Shown here: positions 45,231-54,600 of the stretch, piece after piece
Position numbering within the stretch: the stretch's first letter is position 1
Layout of the letters: every line of letters begins with the position of its first letter
DNA from: Ensifer sp. IC3342
Lineage (GTDB): Bacteria; Pseudomonadota; Alphaproteobacteria; Rhizobiales; Rhizobiaceae
Assembly: GCF_020193655.1 (NCBI RefSeq)
Contig: NZ_JADYVE010000011.1
Coordinates: 80,869-144,868 of the forward strand
DNA length: 64,000 nucleotides
Direction: 5' to 3'
Notes under the pieces: model-generated
Databases searched by the model: none
Told to the model about the DNA's origin: nothing
Seen by the model: the letters and a program-made list of their open reading frames with translations, nothing else
Translations under genes and position numbers: made by a program

Positions 45231-45956
45231 TCAAACACATTGTTCTTTGCAAAACGCGACGATTTCTTTGGCGATATAGTGATAGTAAGGCGCGGTGTAG
45301 TGAAAGGGTGATTCGCCCCAGATATGCCTTGGATCTCCAAACAATTGCGCGTCGTACCGAATGAAATTCTTCTCTGGAAGAAATCGCCTCAAGGCGTCGT
45401 AATATTGTCTGAGCCGTTCGTTGTTCTGGCGGATATTCTCTAGGTCATCGTATAGTATAGGTCCGCCGGCTGTGGCGCGATGTTCGGCCCAGTATGCCTC
45501 ATTGACAAGGACATTGTTGCTCATTCCGCAAAGTCGACGAAGAATAAGTTCGGCACATTGCGAAAAATACTTGTCGAATGTCCCATCGCGCCGGAAAAGC
45601 CTGCCTTTCCTCCTGATATCGATTCCCAGTTGTTCCTTGGCGATTTTTGCGGAGAGAGTTACAAGTGTGCCGGAATACTCGTAAACTTGAAATCGTTCGT
45701 CGATTAGATCAATGACAACAATGTCCGGGTTGCTTTGGATCAGGCTCTCAATACCCGTCTTTTCCAGGTCATGCCTAATCATCCGTCGTTCAAATGCTCC
45801 AATAGAGACGGGAAGTTCTTTTTCAATCCGGTATGGCGTCTTTTGTGCCGCACTTACGAAAGATGAACGAGCGATATAGGATACGAGCTCAATTGATGGC
45901 GGCAGATGCGCGACAACATCGCGCGTAACGCAACTTCCAAAAATAGCTAGTTTCAA
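45231..45956 (-). CDS. DUF6270-family protein of polysaccharide loci
   Basis: 241 residues. It opens with the family signature LAIFGSCVTRD and has the central segment PDIVVIDLIDERFQVYEYSG and the C-terminal ESPFHYTAPYYHYIA with a conserved His. The pattern recalls SGNH-like esterases, and such genes occur in capsule and teichoic-type loci. The start is probably TTG at 45956, which has GTGAGG six bases upstream; a GTG at 45968 is possible. Function unproven. Confidence 0.7.
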   Translation of the reverse strand: MKLAIFGSCVTRDVVAHLPPSIELVSYIARSSFVSAAQKTPYRIEKELPVSIGAFERRMIRHDLEKTGIESLIQSNPDIVVIDLIDERFQVYEYSGTLVTLSAKIAKEQLGIDIRRKGRLFRRDGTFDKYFSQCAELILRRLCGMSNNVLVNEAYWAEHRATAGGPILYDDLENIRQNNERLRQYYDALRRFLPEKNFIRYDAQLFGDPRHIWGESPFHYTAPYYHYIAKEIVAFCKEQCV

Positions 45957-46106
45957 GGCGGTCCTCACGATATTTATTACTAGCTAATAAAGATGATTCG
46001 GGCGCGTTTTTGACGCCGTGCCTGATACTCCCCATTAGCGGCTTTGCCGGACGTTGGTCAGAACTCGGGTGATTCTGCAAACCAGAGCCTATGTTCATGG
46101 GGTGAG

Positions 46107-47006
46107 TTATCTCTTAGTCAGGACACCCTCCCAGAACGTCGTGCGATATTTCCGCTTCAAGGTATTCCAGTCAGCGTTCTTGATGTCTTGACGCAACTCG
46201 AAGAAATACGCGTCAAGCGCGTTGTCAATGAAGCGCATTTGATGGATGTCGTATTGCTGCTCTTCACGTTTGGCGTTGATAGCCTTTATTTCTTGGTGCA
46301 GCTTCCGGCGCGTCCACTCGTCACTCTCATCATGGAGCCGATCGAAAAGCTCCAGATCGAACCCATAACGTTCGAAGAGTGCTTGGAAATACTCCCATCT
46401 TCGATAGTAGATGTGAAAGGGCGTTCTGACGAAGTGCGACCAATAGTCAGGAGCGAGAAGGGAGATGCCAAAGATTTTCTTGTGCCCCTCAGACAGGACG
46501 AAGCGGGGCGCCAAACCATTTGGTACGTGAAAGAACAGCTTCCCACCTTGGGCCATCAATGATTCGATATTGTCGAGTAGCCCTGGTGTGTCAAATATGT
46601 GCTCAAACACGTCATTAACAATGACAATGTCGAAAGGGCCATGTTGCTGAAGCAGCGTTCTCGCCTTCCGCGCCGAAGCATCGCACAAAAAGAAGGTCGG
46701 TGAGCATTCGCCTGCGGCGTTGATCTCTGCTAATTTCAGCCATTTCTCGTCTATGTCGATGCCAACTGCCGCCGCTCCCGCCAGAGCCATCTCAATGGTA
46801 TTGCCACCATAGGCGCAGCCGATGTCGAGAACTCTCGCACCACTGACTTTGGCTCCGTAATTGGAGAGAAAGCTAACTAGGGCCTTGCCGCGCTCTCTGT
46901 TGGTGATCGAGAACTTGTATTGTTCCCGATGAGTTGACAAAAGCGCTTCTTGGTCCGGAAGGCCATAGAGAGTGGCGAGACCGTCCAGAAATTGTTCATA
47001 GCTCAT
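46107..47006 (-). CDS. Class I SAM-dependent methyltransferase
   Basis: 299 residues. SAM motif I is VLDIGCAYGGN (about residues 59-69), the acidic post-II residue lies in AVGIDIDEKW, and FDIVIVNDVFEHI and GGKLFFHVPNG are motifs II/III. It is paralogous to the gene at 47761-48723, sharing the C-terminal part (FVLSEGHKKIFGISLL against FVLNEGHKSIFGITLV). A role in methylating the surface polysaccharide is inferred. Confidence 0.85.
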   Translation of the reverse strand: MSYEQFLDGLATLYGLPDQEALLSTHREQYKFSITNRERGKALVSFLSNYGAKVSGARVLDIGCAYGGNTIEMALAGAAAVGIDIDEKWLKLAEINAAGECSPTFFLCDASARKARTLLQQHGPFDIVIVNDVFEHIFDTPGLLDNIESLMAQGGKLFFHVPNGLAPRFVLSEGHKKIFGISLLAPDYWSHFVRTPFHIYYRRWEYFQALFERYGFDLELFDRLHDESDEWTRRKLHQEIKAINAKREEQQYDIHQMRFIDNALDAYFFELRQDIKNADWNTLKRKYRTTFWEGVLTKR

Positions 47007-47183
47007 GCATGCACCTCAGCAATCGGAAGGTGTTTAATCATTGGAAGATTTGGAACGCAATCCTTCGCTGCTATTGTGTTTCGCCCCATCCAAGAAGCTC
47101 GCCAACGCGGGATCATGTCGAAGTGTATGGGGCGTGGCTAACCGTTGCTCGAAGGTGTCGCTGACGCGGTGCTTGCTCAACGC

Positions 47184-47570
47184 CTAGCCGTCACTGTCCT
47201 CGGATTGTCGTATTTTTAAAGCGGCAATACAAAGCGCGATGGCTGGGTTCGCGCCGGAGCAGTACGGTCCATCGCCAAGTTTTGCGTAACCCCCGCTTTC
47301 GTCCCAACTGACACCTCCAGCAAGCCCAGGCGCTGCAGTCTGAGCAAATGAGTGCGCGTCTTCAAGCGAGGCAGTATAGAATGGTACGCGACCAGGATCT
47401 TGGCCACCGGGGAGTAGCCAAAGAACGCGCCTAGTCTGTTCCCCAGAATTTGGATCCTTAACGTTTTCGACTTTCCGCTTGTAGCCAAGCAAGATCGCCA
47501 AGGCTACGTCTAATGTGCGGCTTGGTTCCTTCGCCTCCTCGAGGTCCTTGATAAGATCGACAATAGCCAT
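47184..47570 (-). CDS. Phage ABA-sandwich-like small protein
   Basis: 128 residues from the ATG at 47570, which gives the usual N-terminus (MAIVDLIKDLEEAKEPSR). A longer frame to 47651 is possible. The layout RTLDVALAILLGY, then PFYTASLEDAHSF, then a C-terminal ALCIAALKIR, fits phage-related proteins of rhizobia with the ABA-sandwich fold. It is an outsider between two methyltransferase genes. Function unknown. Confidence 0.55.
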   Translation of the reverse strand: MAIVDLIKDLEEAKEPSRTLDVALAILLGYKRKVENVKDPNSGEQTRRVLWLLPGGQDPGRVPFYTASLEDAHSFAQTAAPGLAGGVSWDESGGYAKLGDGPYCSGANPAIALCIAALKIRQSEDSDG

Positions 47571-47760
47571 CAGTTTTTCTTTGCAGTTCGACTGGCACTC
47601 GCCCTGAGTGGACGCGATGCCACCATAGGCAATTAGCTGCTCGTCCAACAAGGGGGAAACACATGCCCCATGGAAAGAGGTGCAGCAATATGCTCGCTAG
47701 CAGTTGGGTTACAAAAGGCTGGGAAACTCAAGGACAAGCTCGTCCTTGTCGTGTGTTTTT

Positions 47761-48723
47761 CTAGTTCTTGCGGAAGGCTGCTTCCCAGAAATCGACCAGA
47801 TACTTCCAATACAGTTCTGGAGTCGACAGCCGATCGAAATCCAAGGCTATTTCATCGGCGTACTTCTCAATTGCCTGAGCGAGTATAGCGCGAGCTAAGT
47901 CGTCATATTGGTGCGTGGAGAATTGCTGCTTGATTTGATGCAGGTCTTTTGTGATGCGCTCCTTTACTGCAAAATCGGGTTTGGCAGCATCGAAGCCGTT
48001 GAGGGTAGAGAGTTGGCTGAGGCCAAAGTGTACAAAGATGGCGGCGAAATAGGGCCAGCGACGATAAAAAATGCTGAAATCGCTTGGCTCTGGCAGGAAC
48101 CTCCACCAGGAATCTGGGTTGACCAGCGTTATCCCAAAAATGCTCTTGTGGCCCTCATTGAGCACGAACCTTGTGCATTGACCGTTGGGGACTTGAAAGT
48201 GAACGATGCCGCCTGGTTTTAGGAGAATCGAAATGTTGTGGACTAACTGCACGGTGTCGTAGATGTGCTCAAATACATCATGGAGCACGATGACATCGAA
48301 GAAGCCGCGAGGTAGCACAGTAGGTAAGGTGGCCGCCGCGCCGTCGGCGCGCAACAGCGTGACCGATCTTTCGCCTTTGGCATGCTCGACGCCAAATTGG
48401 TGGAGACGGTGGTTGATCTCGATACCGTAGGCTGTCGCCCCGCGTGAGGCCGCTTCAATAGGGACGCCGGCGTAGGCAGTTCCGATATCAAGCAGAGCTT
48501 TCCCCTCCATCGATGAGCCAAGCAGTTTTTCGACGGTATCGATGACGCGGGCGCCCCGCCTACGGGTATTAATTGCGAAGGAAAGGTTTTGCTGCCGAAG
48601 GCGATCTCTTCGGGGAGCCGTTGGCGGGAGGCGAGGGGACCTAACCGCAAAGGTCAATGCTTCATTGGAGTTCTTAAAGCCATAATCTTTGGCAAGCGCT
48701 TGAAGAAAGTCTGAGTATGCCAT
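47761..48723 (-). CDS. Class I SAM-dependent methyltransferase, paralogue
   Basis: 320 residues. Motif I LLDIGTAYAGVP, acidic residue in AYGIEINHR, then FDVIVLHDVFEHIYDT and GGIVHFQVPNG. It shares architecture with the gene at 46107-47006. An N-terminal basic insert (RSPRLPPTAPRRDRLRQQ) distinguishes it. The two flank a phage-like gene, suggesting an insertion between duplicated genes. Confidence 0.85.
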   Translation of the reverse strand: MAYSDFLQALAKDYGFKNSNEALTFAVRSPRLPPTAPRRDRLRQQNLSFAINTRRRGARVIDTVEKLLGSSMEGKALLDIGTAYAGVPIEAASRGATAYGIEINHRLHQFGVEHAKGERSVTLLRADGAAATLPTVLPRGFFDVIVLHDVFEHIYDTVQLVHNISILLKPGGIVHFQVPNGQCTRFVLNEGHKSIFGITLVNPDSWWRFLPEPSDFSIFYRRWPYFAAIFVHFGLSQLSTLNGFDAAKPDFAVKERITKDLHQIKQQFSTHQYDDLARAILAQAIEKYADEIALDFDRLSTPELYWKYLVDFWEAAFRKN

Positions 48724-49046
48724 TCAGCACCCCTGATTTGAATGCGTCTATTCACCCGACCGAACCGCTAGGGCACTACGAAAACGACTACGCCCAACGG
48801 GGCAGTTCGCATCTTCTTTTCCAGCCGTCACTCATCGTGCGCCCCGAGGTTTCGTGGCCAGAAGCTGCAAGCGATGGCGAATTAGCTTAACAAAAAGGAA
48901 GCCAAGATGGCTCGGGAAATTCTTCCACTCACCCTCGAATTTATGTTCGGTGGGTAGCCATTCGTATCGCAAGTCCGATCTTATCGTGGCTGTCATGGGA
49001 GGCCACCCGAGTCTGGCATATTCTTTAGACTTTGAGACGCTATAAG
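48724..49046. other. Gap between methyltransferase and decayed small-gene pair
   Basis: A 54-codon frame on the minus strand at 48996-48832 (MTATIRSDLRYEWLPTEHKF at its start) has a possible GGGTGG upstream and could be a small gene; I do not claim it. Nothing else is seen. Confidence 0.3.
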
Positions 49047-49300
49047 ATGAATTTCGAACACCAACACGGTGATGGCGAACGCGAGCCGGACCACACCGGC
49101 AGGGAGGAGAAAGCACTCGACCCGTGGGAGGACCACTTCGCTGCGAGTTCGTGCCCTCAGCAAGAAATTCGAGTACAAAGTGATTCTGTCTCGGACGGAA
49201 TTTGGAGCCTTTTCACCACGAAACCTCAATCGAGGATGAATATTTGGTCATCAGGCGCCACCTTCACGCGAACGACGGTTCAGCAAACAAGTCCTCCTTA
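49047..49300 (+). pseudogene. Decayed copy of the two-small-gene unit at 33904-34264
   Basis: The first gene aligns from its start (MNFEHQHGDGERE... LDPWEDHF against MDFEHQHRDEERK... FDPWEEHF). It loses frame just before the KEFEY tail because of an extra A (AAGAAATTCGAGTAC against AAGAATTCGAGTAC). The TAG stop is replaced by AAA and the second gene's ATG is gone, while its FHHETSIEDEYLVIR stretch remains. The ribosome-binding site is also weak. Order and spacing equal those of the intact pair. Confidence 0.7.
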
Positions 49301-49365
49301 GGTCGGCTTGCGCCAAGGCTTTCCTGGGGTAGATCCAGCAGAATCTGCTTAGCGTATTCTGCGCT

Positions 49366-50442
49366 TCAAGCCGCCATTTGCTCCGCGCGCATTCTGGCGA
49401 GGACTTGCAAAGCGTATTCGAGCTCGATGGGTTTCTTGGTGACGGGGTCGAGATATTTGGCGTAAAGAATATAGGCTGCCGCGAAGACCTCGTCGACGGA
49501 GAGTTTCCGATTGCGGCGTGGGTTCGGCTGTCGATCGTCAGTCAGCCCCCAACCGGAATAGAAGGGGCAGCCGACGGTTGTCACTTTAATCCCCCGCAAC
49601 AGAGCCTCGAAACCGGAAAGCGAGGTGATGGTATAGACGCGATCGACAGTTTCAAGTGAATCAGCGAGACTAATGTCCTGTGTCAGGACCATCGCGATGC
49701 CGCGAACCACCTCGGTGTTGGACCTCGCCGCGGCCGTGCGCTTCAGTACTTCGGGGTGCGGCTTGTAGATAATCTGGGCGTCCGGGTTTTCTGAAGCGGC
49801 CAGCCGGACGAGATCATTGTTCGTCACTTTTTTTGCGCAACCGTAGGCGATGGATGCGTCGCGCTCCACCTGGCCGATAACGAGCACGCGCTGTCGGGTC
49901 TTCTTGCCGTAGACGGAGGCAATATCGAGTGAATTACAGGAATTGTACTTGCTGAGCCGGCTCGCGAGTAGCTGCTCCCGGGCGGCCTTTGCTCGGCTCA
50001 TCAAAGCGCGGTCGCCCTCGAAATCGTAGGTCTTTAGAATGTCTTCAAGGTCAGTCGGGCCGTTGGCGTTGAAATACATGTCCTGCGTGTCAAAGGCCAG
50101 CGAAAGCGGAGGCACCTTCAACGCGCCGAGTGCTACAGATCGGAGAAATCCGTCCTCGACATAGAGGAAGGGGATGCTGTGGCGGGCGCAGAATTCTTTT
50201 AGCATTGGCGGCACGTTATACTGCCAGCCCAAGACCTTGGTGCGCGGGTCGCGAAGAAGCTGACGCTTCCAATAGAGATCGAATTCGAACGGCAGAAGAC
50301 GGGGACGCGAAGGAATCACATGCGCATCTGGAAACCAGTCACGTATGTAGGATTTCCAGCGACTGAAGCCGAACAGGAAAAGCGGAGGTCGTTCAGCATT
50401 TTGAGCGTAAGCAATCGTCGGCTTCCGGTGGTTCAAGGCCAT
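49366..50442 (-). CDS. KpsC-like single-module capsule glycosyltransferase
   Basis: 358 residues of the Capsule_synth (KpsC/KpsS) family, which adds beta-linked Kdo primers to the lipid anchor of ABC-exported capsules. Family motifs are FLYVEDGFLRSVALG, VLVIGQVERDASI, IIYKPHPEVL, ITSLSGFEALLRG and VGCPFYSGWGLTDDR. Classical KpsC has two transferase modules; only one is present here. The ATG at 50442 has GGAG about eight bases upstream. A fragment of a second module lies at 61815-61868. Confidence 0.85.
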   Translation of the reverse strand: MALNHRKPTIAYAQNAERPPLFLFGFSRWKSYIRDWFPDAHVIPSRPRLLPFEFDLYWKRQLLRDPRTKVLGWQYNVPPMLKEFCARHSIPFLYVEDGFLRSVALGALKVPPLSLAFDTQDMYFNANGPTDLEDILKTYDFEGDRALMSRAKAAREQLLASRLSKYNSCNSLDIASVYGKKTRQRVLVIGQVERDASIAYGCAKKVTNNDLVRLAASENPDAQIIYKPHPEVLKRTAAARSNTEVVRGIAMVLTQDISLADSLETVDRVYTITSLSGFEALLRGIKVTTVGCPFYSGWGLTDDRQPNPRRNRKLSVDEVFAAAYILYAKYLDPVTKKPIELEYALQVLARMRAEQMAA

Positions 50443-50511
50443 TTCCATGCTCCAATCCCGCGCAGACCGCTTCCTTCTGCGGGGCTTAACTATCACAGGA
50501 TCAACTATTTT

Positions 50512-51507
50512 CTAAAGCCCAACCACGCTTCTTATGTCGTCCAACCGTTGCGACCAGGTGTGTTCAGCGAGCACATAACGCGCGCCTGCCTCGGCACGCT
50601 CCAAGTCCCGGGGGGAGGGGCCCCTCTTCAATCTAGCGAACAAATCTGTGGCCTCGGCGGAATCTCTGACAACATGGCAATATTCCGAGAAGTATCGATC
50701 GACAGCTACAGTTGGATTTGTCACGGCAATCCCGCCGCACGCGAGAATCTCGACCAAGCGGCGTGAATACATTGACGGGGAGTCCTCAATCGTATTTACG
50801 TTAAGTGAAATCAGATGGTCTCTGTATACCTGAGCCGTGTCTGAATGCGGAATTGACGGTCGAACTTCTATCCCTTCAAACTCAGGATATCGATAGTTTG
50901 CGGAGTTGCGCCCGGAGTTCCGATCATAAATGACGGTCTTAACCCCGGCGGCTGCGCAGGATGAAAACATTAGGTCCTGCCAATTGCGTCTAGTCTCGTG
51001 TATTTTTCGACTGTAACTTCCGACGAAGTTTGCCTTATTGAATTTGAAATCAAATCCGCGAAAATAATGGGTAGCCGTTTGTACGGGAAACATTAATGTG
51101 TTTACCGTACTCCCTTCGGAGATTATTTTTTTGTAATTTTCTATGCAGTTCGCATCCACAGTAAAGATGTGGTCAAACAATCGCGCACTATCGATAAATC
51201 TATTAAAATGGACACCATCTTCTTTATTCCAGAATACAGTCGGTATCCCGCGATCGCGGGCATACAACACGACGTTCTCCAGCTTTTTGTTGTTACTGTG
51301 CCCCCCTGGATACGACGCGATCTTATACTTCCACCTGCGTCTATGCCCCTCCCAAGCGGATTCGACGAACAATAAGTCCGGCTTCTGCAGGCGGAGCGCC
51401 CACTTATAGTTCAGCGGCGTCAACGTCAGTACGCGACATTCCATTGATAAACATGCTGCCGTAAGGCTGTCGGAAATTAGCGCAATGGTTAACTCACTTG
51501 TTCGCAT
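50512..51507 (-). CDS. Stand-alone CgeB-like glycosyltransferase
   Basis: 331 residues corresponding to the CgeB-like domain inside both giant proteins. Shared motifs are PDLLFVESAWEGH, IPTVFWNKEDGVHFNRF, VIYDRNSGRNS and SPSMYSRRLVEILACGG. No methyltransferase or GT4 part. AT-rich codon use. Probably adds one sugar of the surface polysaccharide. Confidence 0.82.
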   Translation of the reverse strand: MRTSELTIALISDSLTAACLSMECRVLTLTPLNYKWALRLQKPDLLFVESAWEGHRRRWKYKIASYPGGHSNNKKLENVVLYARDRGIPTVFWNKEDGVHFNRFIDSARLFDHIFTVDANCIENYKKIISEGSTVNTLMFPVQTATHYFRGFDFKFNKANFVGSYSRKIHETRRNWQDLMFSSCAAAGVKTVIYDRNSGRNSANYRYPEFEGIEVRPSIPHSDTAQVYRDHLISLNVNTIEDSPSMYSRRLVEILACGGIAVTNPTVAVDRYFSEYCHVVRDSAEATDLFARLKRGPSPRDLERAEAGARYVLAEHTWSQRLDDIRSVVGL

Positions 51508-51628
51508 TCATGGATTCCGATTTCTTATGCATTCGAGACCGAGGCGCTGGCCCATCGACAAGGTCTGCTCTCTTGGAGGTCGCCATGCGAGCCTGGGCGA
51601 AGCGAGCGCTCAGAAAGAGTGGAGAGCA

Positions 51629-54600
51629 TTAAACTCCCCGTATCAGCGCAACCTCACGTTTCACAGTCATCTCATAACCCGATTGGGATCGAACGCGAAG
51701 CGATGCGGCCTTGGAGAGTTTGGCGAACTCGGCCGGATCGGAGTACAGCCGCTCGACGGCATCAGCTATTGCGACATAGTCCTCCGCTGGTACCACGATC
51801 CCGCAGCTTTCATCAACGAACTCTGGGATGCATGCCACATTGGTTGTGATTGGCACCAAGCCTGAAGACATGGCTTCATCGCGTGATACACCTTGGGCAT
51901 CCATCCGCGTGGGAGTTAAAAAGACCCCGAAGTCCCGGTGAACCTCTGCAATCTCTGCCTGTGTTAGGAATCGCCGCTCGATTTTTACATTTCCAAACGA
52001 TTGTAGTGGAGACGTCGTCTCCTCGAACAGGTCGCCATCGCCATAGAGGCAGAACGTAAGGTTCTGAAATATGTCCCGCTTTGACAGCTCGATTATGGCA
52101 GAAACGGTCAGATCATTCGCGTATTTTCTGTTCGCATATGGTCTGATTGATAAGATCTTTGCTCTGTCGGCTTCTCGCTTCTGTTCATACCTGAACATAT
52201 CCGAGTCGATGAAATTGTGTACGATATGGTATCTAGATTTATTCAGCTTCACTCCAATATCTGATTGGACCTCGTTCAGAAAATACTCTGAAACGAATAC
52301 AAAATTCACGTGGTCGTTAGATTCGGAGAATACACTCTGCCACAGTGCCTTCCGCTTGTCGCTCAATCGTTTCTGTCGGGCGATTTCTTGATCGTCCATC
52401 CGCTCAAATTCAAAGGTCCGTCGCTGCCAAACCTGAATCTCAGCTCCGTGGACCCATATAGTGATTCTTATGCGATCGAGGTAATCTCTCAAAACACGCC
52501 ACATGTGTTCGTCCAACAAATGTACCAACACGTGCTTGACTTGACCTGCTTCCAAAGTGGATCGAAGCAGTTCTGCGTCTCCAGTTGCGACGTCAATACC
52601 TTCGAACTCATGATAGCCGAAGGCCTCTTTGCTTATGCGAAATACTTCGGGAACCAGCCCCTCCTTTTTGTAGGCGCGAAGCCGGCTGTGGAGGAAGCCG
52701 TAGCGATATAGGTCGTTGTAGCCAGGATACTGCTTGGAAAGAACCAAATATGGAGAGCGAACCGCAAGTGTTGCTGGGCGTTCTACCCGATTGCCGAGCA
52801 CGATGGCCTCGATCCGTGCTTCGCCGGCCCCCTGCACCCGCAAGCCAAATCGAACTGTCGTACAATTCTCTGGAATAGCGAGTGAATGGCGACCGCCCGT
52901 CCTATTTATCTGATGTGAAATCTTCGCGCCGTTTCCGTCCCTAAACTCGAAAACGGTCCGCAGATCGAGATCGGCCCTGCAAACCAGTTCAAACTGGCTG
53001 TTCAGCACCAGGTTCAGCTCGTGCCTTTCAAATTCTCGGCGGCAGTAAAGATAGACGTGTTTGTCATTCCCAAGCTTGGAGCGCAACCGAAGCTTGCCGC
53101 CCTCCAGTCGCAAGTCTATTCCACCTGTTGTCTTAAGCATGCCGTGCAGCTCCGAAGCACTTAGCTGCGGCAACTCGCCAGATTGTTGTGAAATTGAACT
53201 AGCGGCGACCGAGGGATTCTCCGCGATCGGCGTTATTTGATCCGCTAACGAGGCGCCTTTGTCGGCAATCGTCAGGTCTTCGACGTCCGGCCTGATGGAT
53301 TCAGGTAAGTGGGAGCCACCTTCAATGTAATGGAATTCATCAGTCGCTAGCATTTCGTCGAGCGAAACTTTTGCGCTGCCAGGGTCAGCAATCGCCGAAC
53401 CGATCCAATTGTCAGTGACTGCGGATGCTCGAACTAGCGTAGATCGAGCAACCAATCTGTCTGTCGTGCGATATTGGCGCCCGTCTTCATGGAGGGTAAG
53501 GCCGCCAGCTTTCGCTTGATAGCGGCACATCTTTCCAAATGCCTTAGCCGAAGAATATCTTTGCGCTAATTGCAGATCCGTGAGGTATTCAGTGCCGTAA
53601 TAGTCATCATGATGGAAGAGGCCAACAAGATCATCATCGTTTGTGGTCCGAATACATTCAATACAGGCTGCTTCGTCTGCGCATTCGATGACACCGTCTA
53701 CGTGGTCCGGCGCACCGCCAGAATAACGTTTCAATACGACCAAGCGCTTGTTTGAGTATCGCTGACGGTTGAAACTCTGCACCACGGATGCATATTCGTC
53801 CGGTGTGTCAGCAACTGAGAACAGGACAATCAGTGGGCGTGCCGACGATTGCGTGTCTCCGCTTAGCTTTGACCGTATATAGAATAGCCGGTCGGCATAG
53901 GTATGCTCGGTCATGACTTTCCGCAGGCCGAGCAGGCGGAACTTGCGATACGCGACTTCATCTGCGCAGATCGCTTCGAGCCGTCGATGCAGTTCAGCGG
54001 CATCATCCGACGAAATTACCAGATCGCCGAACAGCAGCCTTACACCGCGAGAAAAATTGGACGCAACGACAGTATTTGATGCAAGCAGCTCGAAAACACG
54101 CCGGGCAAACATCGTTTGCGATTGCTTGATGGTGTTCATATTGATGCCGTATCGGTAACCCTTATAGGCCCTATCGATCTCGGCAAAAGGCAACTTTCCC
54201 AAAATCATCGGGGCGTATTGCTCGGGGAATGTATAATGTGGATGGGGATTGTCGAAGTTTCTGTCATAGATTTCGACGGGGCGTAGCGAACCGACAGCAT
54301 CAATCAGGGCTGCAAAATCGCGTTGCCGCTCGGGATATCTTAAATAATAAGAGCCAGCGAAATTAAAAGCGTCTTTGCGATCGTATAACTCTATCGGATT
54401 GTGAATCACAGGTTGTGCAGCGAATGGGAGCAAATACACTCGTTCATGCCCGATACACTCTTTATATTTCGGAATGCAGTCCATGTCCGTCGTGAAGACA
54501 TAGTCAACGCATTTTGCGATGAACATAAAAGTACTGAAGTGGACTGGATCCTCTTTATTCCAGAAGAGGGATGGTATTTGTCTTTGCCTACACCAATCAA

